Source: Anaerolineales bacterium
GTDB taxonomy: Bacteria > Chloroflexota > Anaerolineae > Anaerolineales > Villigracilaceae
Length of the DNA stretch: 64,000 nucleotides
Assembly (NCBI GenBank): GCA_030583885.1
Contig: CP129480.1
Span: 3,722,714 to 3,786,713, forward strand
Direction: 5' to 3'
The position numbers and the translations under genes were made by a program. Numbering within the stretch: the first letter of the stretch is position 1; every line of letters begins with the position of its first letter. The notes under the pieces are model-generated. The model saw only the letters and a program-made list of their open reading frames with translations. It was not told the DNA's origin and did no database searches. Of the stretch, positions 15,287 to 23,767 are shown one piece after another.

Positions 15287-17797
15287 TTATGGGGTGGGTG
15301 GAGTCGTTATGGTCAGACCGTTTACAACCCAGGATGGGTCGGCCCCTCCGGCATCCGAAAATTCAAGAGACAGGGAGCCAGCGGTGACTGTCACAACAAA
15401 GTTGCTGACAGAAAAACCTCCGGCGGCATTGTTCACATCAGCCAGCACGGTCGTGCCGTTTGCCTTTACCACCATGTTATCGTGGGCATAGTCATTGTCG
15501 CCCATCGTAACACTGACGGAATAGGTGCCGTTGGGCAGGTCCACCTTGAATGTTCGCGCCGCAGACGCATGTGTGACGAAATCGCGAGTCAGATCATCTG
15601 CTGGAGCAGTTCTATCCCTTGATTCGAGTCCGGCCGCATCCACCCATCCAGCGATACCGGAAGAGTAAACCGACATCCCATGGATTCGGGTGAATCCTGC
15701 GGCGAGAGGAGACGATGCAGTGCCAAAATCAAACTTGTAGGTTGCAGAAGGGATGGTAGGTGTCACCGTGGGTGTGGCAGTCACCGTGGGTGTGGCGGTC
15801 ATCGTTGGGGTTGCTGTCGGGGCAACGGACCCGGCGTTATGGATGATCGGTGCCACCCAGAGAGCGCGATCCCCCACCGGTGAACCGGTAGCCAGCACGG
15901 TAAGTATAAATTTCACATTCTTTCCGACAAGCGGGGTGAGGTCAATATCGGCATTATAGACTTGGCCTTCATACCGTTCGACGAAGGCCCAAAAGGTCTG
16001 GATGGTCGAACTGCCGTCCAATGCGTAATCCAGGCGGAAGACAACATAACAGCTGGTGGCGTTATGTTCACAGTTGACAGTGGCGCGGAATTTATCGCCA
16101 GCCTTGACGGTATAGACCGGGTAAATGCCTTGGATGTAACCGTTGTTGATATTCTGCGGATGGGTGAGCAGACCGGTACGACTGTCGTTTGTCCCGTTCT
16201 CCAATTTGGATGGATTCCTGATGAGTACGAAACCTTTCGCGTCGCCCTCCGTGCCGGGGCATGGCTGCTGGCCCGCGCCAGTGAACCAAGTCGCCGCGCA
16301 GACGTTTGCAACAAAGTCATAGCTTGTGCCTGCAACGGGCGTGGCGGGAGTGACGGGTGTGCCGGGTGTGGTCGTATGCGTAGCCGTTCCGGGATTGATG
16401 CCGGTACCTGTAACTTTGATCTCGACCCAGAAGGATTTTGTGCCGCCGGCACCAATGCCAAACGGGATGCCGTTGTTGTTCTTTAGTTTCCAGTAGCCGC
16501 GATAGGTTCCCGCCGTGGTCGGTGAAGTCAACTGGATAGTGATATCCACAGTTTGACCGGGTGCCACCGATGTCGGGATGAGTGCGGAATCGGGTCCGCC
16601 CATCTTTTCGCCGCTGTCGAAGATCAGGCTGTAGTTCGACCATGTACAGGTGCCGATGTTCTTCAAGCGCCAGGTCTTGCTGAAACTGATGCCCGGCGCA
16701 AAAGCCGTACCATCCTTCACAGTGACATCTGCAATGAACTGTGCGCGGTCACAGGCGGCGGGGAATGGGGTAATGGACTTGGTCGGGGTTGGCGTCGGAG
16801 GTGTGCCCGTTACTGTCGGTGGAATGGCTGTTGGGGGCGTGGCGCCGGCGCGGGAGATGATGGGATTAACCCATAACGCGCGATCCCCGACCGGTGAACC
16901 ATATGCAGAAGTGACAAGGATGAACTTAACATCCTGCCCTGCAAGGGAATTCAAGTTAAGGTTGACATTGTAGGTCCAGCCTTCGTATTTTTCACGGAAG
17001 GTCCAGAAGGTCCTGACTGCGCCGCTGCCGATCTGATAATCGAGGCGATAGGCAACGTAACAATTTGTGGCGCCATGTTCACAACCTATGGTCGCCTGAA
17101 AGCGGTCACCGTTTTGGACCCGGAAAGCGGGATAGACGCCCTGAACATAACCATTGTTTACATTATTCGGAGCAAACAACAACCCTGCCTGGGCGGATGT
17201 CACACCGCTTTCAAGTTTGGGGTTATCCTGCTTTAACACAAAGCCACTGGCGCTTCCGTCCGTTCCGGGGAAGGACAATGCGCCTGCACCGCTCGACCAT
17301 GAGGCAGATGCGGCGTTTGCGGTAAAGTCATACCCCGTGCCGGAGGAGGACGAAACTCTGATCTCGACCCAGAAGGATCTGTTCGCAGTGCTGCCAATCC
17401 CAAAGACACCGCCGGAGTTGCTCTTGAATTTATAGTATCCAAAATAATGCCCGGCGGAACTTGGCGCGGTCATATCCACGGTAATATCCACGGTCTGGCC
17501 CGGGTTGACCATCGTCGGCAGGGCAACGGAAGCGGGTGCGCCCATCCTTTCACCGCTGTCAAAGATCAGTGAAACATCGTTGCTGTTCCATGCGCAGGTG
17601 CCGATGTTCTTCAAGCGCCAAGTCTTCTTAAAAGCCGTGCCGGGCGCGAAGTTGGTACCGTCTGGAATCGTCACATCCGCGATGAACTGCGCCCAGTAAC
17701 AGGTCGCAGCACTCACGGTGGATGTCCCGCCCGGCGCAAGGGTGAACATCAGCGCGAGCAGGAGCAATACCGACATACATCGTGATACAAGTTTCAT
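15287..17797 (-). CDS. Large secreted protein: duplicated NBR1-Ig module plus malectin-like domain
   Basis: 836 residues from the ATG at 17797, which has GGAGGAAG immediately before it; an in-frame start ten codons earlier overlaps that site. After a signal peptide (1-30), an NBR1-type Ig domain (about 32-130) has the mark KTWRLKNIGTCAWNSNDV. A beta domain of about 165 residues follows (YDFTANAASASWSSG...GSPVGDRALWVNPII). The same pair repeats at about 335-440 and 480-650. A Thr/Pro linker leads to a C-terminal malectin-like carbohydrate-binding domain (FDFGTASSPLAAGFTRI ... VNGLTI). The two halves are clearly an internal duplication. Probably displayed on or released from the cell to bind glycans. 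No catalytic residues recognised. Confidence 0.75.
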   Translation of the reverse strand: MKLVSRCMSVLLLLALMFTLAPGGTSTVSAATCYWAQFIADVTIPDGTNFAPGTAFKKTWRLKNIGTCAWNSNDVSLIFDSGERMGAPASVALPTMVNPGQTVDITVDMTAPSSAGHYFGYYKFKSNSGGVFGIGSTANRSFWVEIRVSSSSGTGYDFTANAASASWSSGAGALSFPGTDGSASGFVLKQDNPKLESGVTSAQAGLLFAPNNVNNGYVQGVYPAFRVQNGDRFQATIGCEHGATNCYVAYRLDYQIGSGAVRTFWTFREKYEGWTYNVNLNLNSLAGQDVKFILVTSAYGSPVGDRALWVNPIISRAGATPPTAIPPTVTGTPPTPTPTKSITPFPAACDRAQFIADVTVKDGTAFAPGISFSKTWRLKNIGTCTWSNYSLIFDSGEKMGGPDSALIPTSVAPGQTVDITIQLTSPTTAGTYRGYWKLKNNNGIPFGIGAGGTKSFWVEIKVTGTGINPGTATHTTTPGTPVTPATPVAGTSYDFVANVCAATWFTGAGQQPCPGTEGDAKGFVLIRNPSKLENGTNDSRTGLLTHPQNINNGYIQGIYPVYTVKAGDKFRATVNCEHNATSCYVVFRLDYALDGSSTIQTFWAFVERYEGQVYNADIDLTPLVGKNVKFILTVLATGSPVGDRALWVAPIIHNAGSVAPTATPTMTATPTVTATPTVTPTIPSATYKFDFGTASSPLAAGFTRIHGMSVYSSGIAGWVDAAGLESRDRTAPADDLTRDFVTHASAARTFKVDLPNGTYSVSVTMGDNDYAHDNMVVKANGTTVLADVNNAAGGFSVSNFVVTVTAGSLSLEFSDAGGADPSWVVNGLTITTPPTP
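15761..15830. repeat. Short imperfect tandem repeats coding a Thr/Pro linker
   Basis: Imperfect copies of an 18-base unit (GTGGGTGTGGCAGTCACC type on the plus strand) encode the TPTVTATPTVTATPT linker before the malectin-like domain. Such tracts vary in copy number by slippage, so linker length may differ among strains. Confidence 0.6.
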
Positions 17798-17977
17798 TTC
17801 TTCCTCCATCAACTTAATACAAAACAAGGACGTAAAAATAATTAAATAAGTTCCATATGGCTATACGCCACCCTAAGTATATCTTTACTTGAGGGAATAT
17901 TCAATATATACAAGTTGGTCAATTTCATGGTCTTTTTCCCCTATTACACTGGAAGCCCGCCTCATAAACCGTTACAC

Positions 17978-17983
17978 TATAAT
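17978..17983 (+). promoter_or_regulatory. -10 box for dinB
   Basis: Perfect TATAAT seven bases before the dinB ATG. The -35 region is weak. The geometry predicts a leaderless transcript. Confidence 0.5.
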
Positions 17984-17990
17984 TACAAAC

Positions 17991-19154
17991 ATGCCACGCA
18001 CCATCCTGCACCTTGACCTGGACGCCTTTTACTGCTCGGTGGAAGAAATCCAAAACCCTGCATTACGCGGCAAGCCTTTTGCCGTGGGAGGCAGGCCCGA
18101 CGAACGCGGCGTTGTTGCCTCGTGTTCGTACGCCGCGCGCGCACTTGGCGTCCGCAGTGCAATGCCCATGTCCCGCGCATTGCTACTTTGCAGGAATCTT
18201 ATTATTGTAGCGGGGCGGCACAAATTGTACGGTGAGTACTCGGAAAAAGTGATGGGAAAACTGCGGGATCTGACCCCGCTCGTGGAGCAGATTTCCATAG
18301 ATGAAGCCTTTCTTGACATCTCGGATATTTCCCAAGCCCCCGCCCGGCTCGCCCTCGACTTGCAAACTGCCATCCGAACCGGGCTGCATCTCCCCTCATC
18401 CATCGGCATCGCGTCCAACAAACTCGTGGCAAAGATAGCCACCGAGGTTGGGAAAAAGTCGAACAAAAAGAAGGATGAGCCACCGTTCGGTCTAACCATC
18501 GTGCCCGCAGGTGACGAAGCCAAATTCCTTGCGCCCCTTCCCGCGGACATGCTTTGGGGTGTGGGACCGAAAACATCCACGCGGCTATCCGAACTTGGCA
18601 TCCACACCATTGGCGACATCGCCGGCTGGCCCCAAAAAGAATTGATTCGCTTGTTCGGCGAAAACGGACGCGACCTGTGGCGGCACGCCAATGGCATCGA
18701 CAACCGTCCCATCGTGACGGAATACGAGACCAAATCGGTGAGTCAGGAAACCACCTTTAGCGTGGATATTCGCGATGAAAAAACGCTCGAGAAAACCCTG
18801 CGCGAACAGGCCAGAGATGTGGCGCATCAATTACGAAAGAGCGACCTTGTTGGAAAAACCGTCAAATTAAAGATTCGCTGGAGCGATTTCACCACGTTGA
18901 CACGGCAAGTCACCCTGCCCACATCCACCGACAACGAAGATGAGATCTTCCGCACGGCAGTCAGGTTGATGAAAACCGTGCGGGCGCAGAATCAAGCCGT
19001 TCGGCTGATCGGAGTCGGCGTCGGTGGAATCGGAAGCCCGGTGCGTCAACTCAGCCTGTGGGACGCAGGAAGCGAAAAATCCCGCAAGTTGCAAGAGGTT
19101 GTGGATCAGTTACAGGAAAAGTACGGGAAGAGTGTCATCCGAAAAGGGGAGTAA
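17991..19154 (+). CDS. dinB: DNA polymerase IV (Y-family translesion polymerase)
   Basis: 387 residues from the ATG at 17991. The palm-domain motif HLDLDAFYCSVEE (residues 7-19) and the second catalytic motif SIDEAFLDISD carry the metal-binding Asp and Glu residues. SNKLVAKIATEVGKKSNKK marks the fingers/palm boundary, and the two HhH motifs of the thumb appear near 175-210. A little-finger domain covers about 245-360. The length suggests a full DinB. It extends stalled primers past lesions and is error-prone. The -10 box (TATAAT, 17978-17983) is seven bases before the ATG, so the message is probably leaderless. No LexA-type box was recognised by eye. Confidence 0.93.
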   Translation: MPRTILHLDLDAFYCSVEEIQNPALRGKPFAVGGRPDERGVVASCSYAARALGVRSAMPMSRALLLCRNLIIVAGRHKLYGEYSEKVMGKLRDLTPLVEQISIDEAFLDISDISQAPARLALDLQTAIRTGLHLPSSIGIASNKLVAKIATEVGKKSNKKKDEPPFGLTIVPAGDEAKFLAPLPADMLWGVGPKTSTRLSELGIHTIGDIAGWPQKELIRLFGENGRDLWRHANGIDNRPIVTEYETKSVSQETTFSVDIRDEKTLEKTLREQARDVAHQLRKSDLVGKTVKLKIRWSDFTTLTRQVTLPTSTDNEDEIFRTAVRLMKTVRAQNQAVRLIGVGVGGIGSPVRQLSLWDAGSEKSRKLQEVVDQLQEKYGKSVIRKGE

Positions 19155-19170
19155 AGCAGTAGTTTTCCAT

Positions 19171-19203
19171 GCGGGTATATGTCATAATTTGACATATACC
19201 CGC
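19171..19203 (+). promoter_or_regulatory. Operator-like palindrome overlapping the promoter of the WYL operon
   Basis: A perfect 14-bp inverted repeat (GCGGGTATATGTCA arms) with a TAATT spacer. The right half contains TTGACA (19189-19194), which sits 17 bases from TATCAA (19212-19217) as a -35/-10 pair in front of the WYL regulator at 19229. A repressor on this dyad would cover the -35 box, so autoregulation is likely. It could also act as a weak terminator for dinB, but no T-run follows. Confidence 0.6.
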
Positions 19204-19228
19204 TTTATATTTATCAAGGATGTGACAC

Positions 19229-20185
19229 ATGGCAAACACTGCCACCCGCCTTATCACGCTTATCTTCCTTCTGCAAAACCAACCAAACCAAAAGGCTTCG
19301 GAATTGGCAGAGAAACTCGGCGTCTCGCTGCGAACCGTCCACCGCTATTTCGAGATGCTGGACGAGATGGGCATCCCGCTTTACTCCGAGCGCGGACCGT
19401 ACGGCGGCTTCTCGCTCGTGCGCGGATACAAAATGCCGCCGCTGGTCTTCACGCTGGAAGAAGCCGTTGCGGTGGTATTGGGAACCGGCTTGGTGCAGGA
19501 ATTGTGGGGCGATCTGTACCGCGATCCCGCGCGGGGCGCGTTGGCAAAATTGGAAAATCTGCTGCCCGACGAGCAAGTCCGCGAGGTAGCTTGGGCGCGG
19601 AACTCGTTGCTCGCCACGGGCATGAATCGCTCAGACCTCAAAGCGTTGACGCCGACGCTGGAGAAATTGCGCCGCGCCATCCGCGAACACCGCAGCGTGA
19701 GCATCAACTACCAGAGTAATCAGGTTCCCCAGCCCACCCAGCGCGAACTCGACCCGTATGCGCTTGTCCATCGTTGGGGCTGGTGGTACGTCGTCGGATT
19801 CTGCCAGCTTCGGGACGAAGTCCGCACCTTTCGGGTGGATCGCATCTTGGAGATCCGTTTGTCCGACTCCACATTCAATGTTCCAGCCGAATTCGATCTG
19901 CAAGCCCATCTGAAGAAAGAGTTGCAAGCACAGCCGCAGATCAAAGCCAGGCTGAAAGTGGATGCCGACGCGACATGGCTCTTCAAGGGCAATCAGTCGT
20001 ATTGGGAAAGCATCGAAGAGCAGGCGGATGGTTCGTTGATCGTAACGTTTTCCGCACCCGCGCTGGAATGGGCGGCCAGCAGCACGCTGGCGTATGGTCC
20101 CGCCGTGGAGGTATTGGAGCCTGCCGAGTTGAGGTCAATGGTCACAGAGTGGATCGAAGCAACTGTAGGGAAATACAGATCATGA
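19229..20185 (+). CDS. WYL-domain transcriptional regulator (YafY/DeoR-type HTH)
   Basis: 318 residues. An N-terminal winged helix (residues 5-60, KASELAEKLGVSLRTVHRYFEML) binds DNA. The WYL domain covers about 140-225 (SINYQSN...RELDPYALVHRWGWWYVVGFC), followed by a WCX-type C-terminal extension. WYL proteins sense nucleic acid or small ligands and often control stress, DNA-damage or defence genes. It is the first gene of a four-gene operon: its stop overlaps the next start (ATGA), and the upstream palindrome is a good candidate for its own operator. Confidence 0.85.
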   Translation: MANTATRLITLIFLLQNQPNQKASELAEKLGVSLRTVHRYFEMLDEMGIPLYSERGPYGGFSLVRGYKMPPLVFTLEEAVAVVLGTGLVQELWGDLYRDPARGALAKLENLLPDEQVREVAWARNSLLATGMNRSDLKALTPTLEKLRRAIREHRSVSINYQSNQVPQPTQRELDPYALVHRWGWWYVVGFCQLRDEVRTFRVDRILEIRLSDSTFNVPAEFDLQAHLKKELQAQPQIKARLKVDADATWLFKGNQSYWESIEEQADGSLIVTFSAPALEWAASSTLAYGPAVEVLEPAELRSMVTEWIEATVGKYRS

Positions 20186-21153
20186 ACTCACAAACCATCG
20201 AATGGTTGCTGGAAGGCGACGCGTGGATTCAGTATCGAACGCGGGTTGACCTGCTTGGGCAGGCAGAGACTGACCCGCAAGTCCGCGCCGCACGCAAGGC
20301 GATGATGGCTGATGCGAAAATCCAATCCCTGCTGATGGAGTTAAACGATTGGCCGGGCGCGGTGTTGAACAGCCATAAATCTGCCAGCCAGCCTTTTCAC
20401 AAACTGGCGTTCATCGCGGACTTGGGACTGAACCTCAGCGATGCGCCTATGAAGCAGATTGCCAAAAAGGTGATGGAACATCAATCCGCGCAGGGACCTT
20501 TCCAATTGACCATGAGCATCCCCACACATTTCGGCGGCAGCGGCAAGGACGAATGGGCATGGGCGTTGTGCGACGCCCCGATTTTGGTCTCCGCGCTGGT
20601 CAAGATGGGATTGGGCGATGACAAGCGAGTGCAGATTGCTGTTCAATATCTTGATGGGCTGGTCCGCGATAACGGTTTTCCCTGCGCTGCCTCGCCTGAA
20701 CTTGGCAAGTTCCGCGGACCTGGTCGCAAGGAAGACCCCTGTCCGTTTGCGACGCTGGCAATGTTGAAAGTAATTTCGCGTGTGCCAGAACTGCGGGAAA
20801 GCGATTCCGCAAAAATCGGCGTGGAGACTTTGCTCACGCTTTGGGAAAACAGCAAGGAACGCCATCCATACATGTTCTTCATGGGAACAGACTTCCGCAA
20901 GTTGAAAGCGCCGATGTTCTGGTACGACATTTTGCATGTGGTGGATGTTTTGAGTCAGTTCGAGTTGGCGCGGAAGGATAAACGCTTCAAAGAGTTGCTC
21001 GGCGTCGTCGAAGCCAAAGCGGATGGCGAAGGTCGCTACACACCCGAATCCATCTGGACGGCGTGGAAGGACTGGGATTTCAGCCAGAAGAAAGTCCCAT
21101 CGAGAGGAATGACGTTGTTCGTGGAGCGAATCGAAAAGAGAATTAAAAGTTAA
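20182..21153 (+). CDS. Helical repeat protein of unknown function in the WYL operon
   Basis: 323 residues from the ATG overlapping the regulator stop; the longer open frame upstream is antisense-like noise over the WYL gene. The sequence is mostly helical, starting IEWLLEGDAWIQYRTRVDLL, with central FGGSGKDEWAWALCDAPILVSALVKMGL and DNGFPCAASPELGKFRGPGRKEDPCPFATLAMLKV. The spacing of helices and GxW/DEW-type segments recalls alpha/alpha toroids such as prenyltransferase/squalene-cyclase-like repeats, but the DxDD catalytic motif is absent. It does not look like an AlkD-type DNA glycosylase. Function unknown; its place between the regulator and two detoxification-type genes suggests a shared response. 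Confidence 0.6.
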   Translation: MNSQTIEWLLEGDAWIQYRTRVDLLGQAETDPQVRAARKAMMADAKIQSLLMELNDWPGAVLNSHKSASQPFHKLAFIADLGLNLSDAPMKQIAKKVMEHQSAQGPFQLTMSIPTHFGGSGKDEWAWALCDAPILVSALVKMGLGDDKRVQIAVQYLDGLVRDNGFPCAASPELGKFRGPGRKEDPCPFATLAMLKVISRVPELRESDSAKIGVETLLTLWENSKERHPYMFFMGTDFRKLKAPMFWYDILHVVDVLSQFELARKDKRFKELLGVVEAKADGEGRYTPESIWTAWKDWDFSQKKVPSRGMTLFVERIEKRIKS

Positions 21154-21163
21154 GGAGAACCTC

Positions 21164-21658
21164 ATGCCAAAAGCAACGACGAAACAACAACTGATCGAGG
21201 CTGCGCAGACCGAACGCGCTGCGCTGGAAAAACTACTTGCCACACTGACACCTGAGCAAATGACCCAATCCACAGCCGCTGACGACTGGTCTGCCAAGGA
21301 CGTGCTGGCGCATCTCATCGAGTGGGAAGGGATGGTATTGAAATGGTACGAGACGGGAGCGAAGGGCAAAATTCCAGCCGTGCCTTCAGATGAATACAAC
21401 TGGGGACAACTGCCGCAACTCAACCACGCCATCTATCTCAAGCACCGCAACAGGTCGCTGGCGGAGATTCAAAAGGAGTTCAAGTCTTCCTACAAGAAGA
21501 TCATGAAGGTCATCGAGTCCATTCCCGAAAAGGAACTCTTCACCCGCGGTCAATACTCGTGGACGAGGAACAACCTGCTGGCGGCGTATTTTAACTCGGC
21601 AACAGCGGCACATTATCGCTGGGCACGGGGGGAGATTCGGAAGAAGGTGAAGAAGTAG
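21164..21658 (+). CDS. ClbS/DfsB-family four-helix bundle protein (DUF1706)
   Basis: 164 residues. The family start (TKQQLIEAAQTERAALEKLLATLTPEQM), the W-S-x-K-D-V-L-A-H-L-I-E-W-E core around residues 44-57, and the C-terminal SATAAHYRWARGEIRK helix are all present. ClbS, the best-known member, protects colibactin producers by opening the cyclopropane warhead; other members are of unknown activity. Here no colibactin or other polyketide genes are nearby, so this would be a resistance rather than a self-protection gene. It lies ten bases after the helical repeat gene and just before a GyrI-like gene. Confidence 0.8.
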   Translation: MPKATTKQQLIEAAQTERAALEKLLATLTPEQMTQSTAADDWSAKDVLAHLIEWEGMVLKWYETGAKGKIPAVPSDEYNWGQLPQLNHAIYLKHRNRSLAEIQKEFKSSYKKIMKVIESIPEKELFTRGQYSWTRNNLLAAYFNSATAAHYRWARGEIRKKVKK

Positions 21659-21675
21659 ACAGGTAAACAAGTGAA

Positions 21676-22338
21676 ATGGAGAAATTCAAAATGAAAACGC
21701 TTGATCTCAAAAAACAATTCAAGAATTTGTATCAACCCTCTGCGAAGAAGATCGAAACGGTGCAGGTTCCAAATCTGCAATTCGCCATGATCGATGGCGC
21801 CATCGAAAAAGGCTCCGAGCCGGGAAAATCCCCCGGTTTTGCTGAAGCAACACAGGCGTTGTACAGCATTTCGTACACGCTCAAGTTCATGTTCAAGAAG
21901 CGCAAGACCAATGCCATCGATTACCCCGTCATGGCGCTGGAAGGATTGTGGTGGGTGGAAGACGGTTTCTTCGATATCACGGTAAAAGACAATTGGTTTT
22001 ACACGCTGATGATCCTGCAACCCGACATCGTTACTCAGGAAATCTTCGAGGAAGCACGCGAGCAAGTCCGCAAGAAGAAGGGCGATAGCGAAATGCTCAA
22101 CAAGGCGCGGCTGGAACACTTTGAAGAAGGCTTGTGTGTACAAACCATGCACATCGGACCGTACGCGGCAGAACCCGCCACCCTCGAGCGCATGAAGGAA
22201 TTCATGGCAGAAAATGGACTGAAAGATAGCGTTGGACCGATTGGCGGAAAACACCACGAAATCTACATGAGCGACCCGCGCAAGTCGGCGCCTGATAAAA
22301 TGAAGACGGTTTTACGTCATCCAGTTGTCGAAATTTAA
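21676..22338 (+). CDS. GyrI-like small-molecule-binding domain protein
   Basis: 220 residues (an in-frame ATG six codons in is also possible). The opening KTLDLKKQFKNLYQPSAKKIETVQVPNLQFAMIDG is the classic start of stand-alone GyrI-like proteins, and the two SHS2-like halves follow (about 35-130 and 135-215, with VQTMHIGPYAAEPATLERM). Such domains bind amphipathic drugs; some members hydrolyse cyclopropane-containing DNA alkylators such as yatakemycin-type compounds. Placed next to a ClbS-like protein under a WYL regulator, a toxin-neutralising role is a reasonable inference. It ends two bases before an 8-bp-period repeat array. Confidence 0.8.
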   Translation: MEKFKMKTLDLKKQFKNLYQPSAKKIETVQVPNLQFAMIDGAIEKGSEPGKSPGFAEATQALYSISYTLKFMFKKRKTNAIDYPVMALEGLWWVEDGFFDITVKDNWFYTLMILQPDIVTQEIFEEAREQVRKKKGDSEMLNKARLEHFEEGLCVQTMHIGPYAAEPATLERMKEFMAENGLKDSVGPIGGKHHEIYMSDPRKSAPDKMKTVLRHPVVEI

Positions 22339-22339
22339 A

Positions 22340-22387
22340 GGTTGGAAGGTTAAAACGTTTGAACGTTCAAGCCTTCGAATATTCAAA
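22340..22387 (+). repeat. 8-bp-period degenerate tandem array A
   Basis: Six units of eight bases with consensus CGTTNNAA: GGTTGGAA, GGTTAAAA, CGTTTGAA, CGTTCAAG, CCTTCGAA, TATTCAAA. It sits between the GyrI-like gene and the zinc-finger gene. The same period and consensus recur at 25710-25749 and 26176-26215, always in the same orientation. Confidence 0.7.
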
Positions 22388-22397
22388 TGAGGTATTT

Positions 22398-22757
22398 ATG
22401 AACTGCTACTACCACCCTGCCCACCCCGCCGTTGGCGTGTGCAAATATTGCCAGCGCGGACTATGCTCCGAGTGCGCCGCCGTCGTGGACGATGTGCTGG
22501 CGTGCAAAAACCGCCACGAGAACGAAGTCCGCTCGCTGGAGCAATTGATGGCCCGTAATTTGTTCCAGTCCAAACGTGTGGCTTCAGGGTATATGCGCAA
22601 TGCATTTTTTTACGGCTCGGTCGGTGTCGTATTTGCAGGCTTTGGAATATGGACTTTGAATTTTTTAGGCTTGCAGGCTGTTGTTTTTATTCTACTGGGA
22701 ATATTTCTGCTCTATGCGGCGGGGGCAAATTATTTTGAAGGCAGGAAACACAGGTAA
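22398..22757 (+). CDS. B-box-type zinc finger membrane protein
   Basis: 119 residues from the ATG at 22398. The N-terminal half has a B-box-like Cys/His cluster (CYYHPAHPAVGVCKYCQRGLCSEC, then CKNRHENE), able to bind two zinc ions. Two membrane helices lie at about 65-87 and 92-112. This small zinc-finger/two-helix family is common in environmental bacteria and has no established role; it may scaffold partner proteins at the membrane. Its stop shares a base with the start of the next gene (TAATG), so the two are translationally coupled. Confidence 0.7.
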   Translation: MNCYYHPAHPAVGVCKYCQRGLCSECAAVVDDVLACKNRHENEVRSLEQLMARNLFQSKRVASGYMRNAFFYGSVGVVFAGFGIWTLNFLGLQAVVFILLGIFLLYAAGANYFEGRKHR

Positions 22758-23512
22758 TGGGAACCTGGATCTGTCACCTGCGCATTGCAGAAAAACCTCT
22801 CCCCCACTTCTCCAATGTGGATAAAGGTACATTCACCTATGGGAATCTCGCGCCTGATTCTGGCATCCCCAATGAAACCTGGACGGAATTCGACCCGCCC
22901 AAGGAAGTCACACACTATTTGCATAAAGGTGCGGGTGAGTGGATGATCCGCGACCTGGACTTTTACCGTGAATATCTCGCTGAACTAAATCCACAAGATG
23001 ACATCCCAAAATACAGTTTCCGTCTGGGATATTTTATCCATCTCTTTAGTGACATCATGTGGTCAAAATATATTCACCACACAACCGTCGACACTTTCCA
23101 TGCGATGATCGATGTTGACATTAGAAAAGCCTGGAAATTGATCAAACAAGACTGGTACGGGTTGGATCAGATCTATAACCACGCACATAAAGAAGGGCTG
23201 TTCTGGCAGGTGGTTCACATAATGCCGAACCCGCCGTCCTATTTGCCGTTCGTTCAGGAACATGCCCTGTACCGGCAATATGATTACATCCGAAAATTCT
23301 ACGGCGAATATGATCCCCACTGGTTCGAGGAAAGAAAATATCCCTATCTCAACGAAAGCACCATGAACCGCATCGTGGATGATACCGTCAAGGCAATCCT
23401 GTTCATCCTTGAAAACGTCAAAGAGACCGATCTCAAGAACCTGCAAAGTTCCACCCAAATTCTCCCGCTGGAAACCATGTACCCCTATAAAATGCCGCTC
23501 GGGGATGAATAA
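22757..23512 (+). CDS. Zinc-dependent phospholipase C-like hydrolase
   Basis: 251 residues, starting MGTWICHLRIAEKPLPHF. The pattern GNLAPDSGIPNETW...PPKEVTHYL and later RLGYFIHLFSDIMW with several conserved His and Asp residues matches a family annotated as hydrolase/zinc-dependent phospholipase C-like, often found in Firmicutes and Chloroflexota. No signal peptide is present, so it should act in the cytoplasm, unlike secreted clostridial PLC. Substrate unknown. The initial ATG overlaps the zinc-finger stop. Confidence 0.6.
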   Translation: MGTWICHLRIAEKPLPHFSNVDKGTFTYGNLAPDSGIPNETWTEFDPPKEVTHYLHKGAGEWMIRDLDFYREYLAELNPQDDIPKYSFRLGYFIHLFSDIMWSKYIHHTTVDTFHAMIDVDIRKAWKLIKQDWYGLDQIYNHAHKEGLFWQVVHIMPNPPSYLPFVQEHALYRQYDYIRKFYGEYDPHWFEERKYPYLNESTMNRIVDDTVKAILFILENVKETDLKNLQSSTQILPLETMYPYKMPLGDE

Positions 23513-23569
23513 CTGCAACTCTTTTCGCCTGCCTGCGTAAAGCAAATAGACAAAACGAAAGGAGCAAAA

Positions 23570-23761
23570 ATGACCGACTACAAAACCCTCACACGGAGCA
23601 AATCCAACCGTATGATCGCAGGTGTGTGCGCAGGCTTAGGCGATTATCTCAACATTGACCCCACAGTTGTCCGTCTGTTGTTCGTGCTGGGATTCTTCAC
23701 CTTCAACGGCGCCATGCTGTTGGTGTATCTCATCATGGCAATTGTCACCCCAGAGCAATAA
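23570..23761 (+). CDS. PspC-domain membrane protein
   Basis: 63 residues, essentially one PspC domain: KSNRMIAGVCAGLGDYLNIDPTVVRLLFVL, then a hydrophobic helix ending AIVTPEQ. PspC proteins take part in envelope-stress responses, in proteobacteria by relieving PspA inhibition. No pspA or pspF is adjacent. It has its own AAAGGAG site and lies 57 bases after the hydrolase. Confidence 0.85.
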   Translation: MTDYKTLTRSKSNRMIAGVCAGLGDYLNIDPTVVRLLFVLGFFTFNGAMLLVYLIMAIVTPEQ

Positions 23762-23767
23762 ATTTCC

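Noticed and set aside
17889..17990. N-terminal extension of DNA polymerase IV
   Set aside because: Residues before the ATG at 17991 are not polymerase-like, and the TATAAT promoter lies inside that stretch.
20182..21153. AlkD/YtkR-type DNA glycosylase in the WYL operon
   Set aside because: Attractive given the genotoxin idea, but the expected HEAT-repeat residues are not seen and the helix pattern fits a toroid-like fold better.
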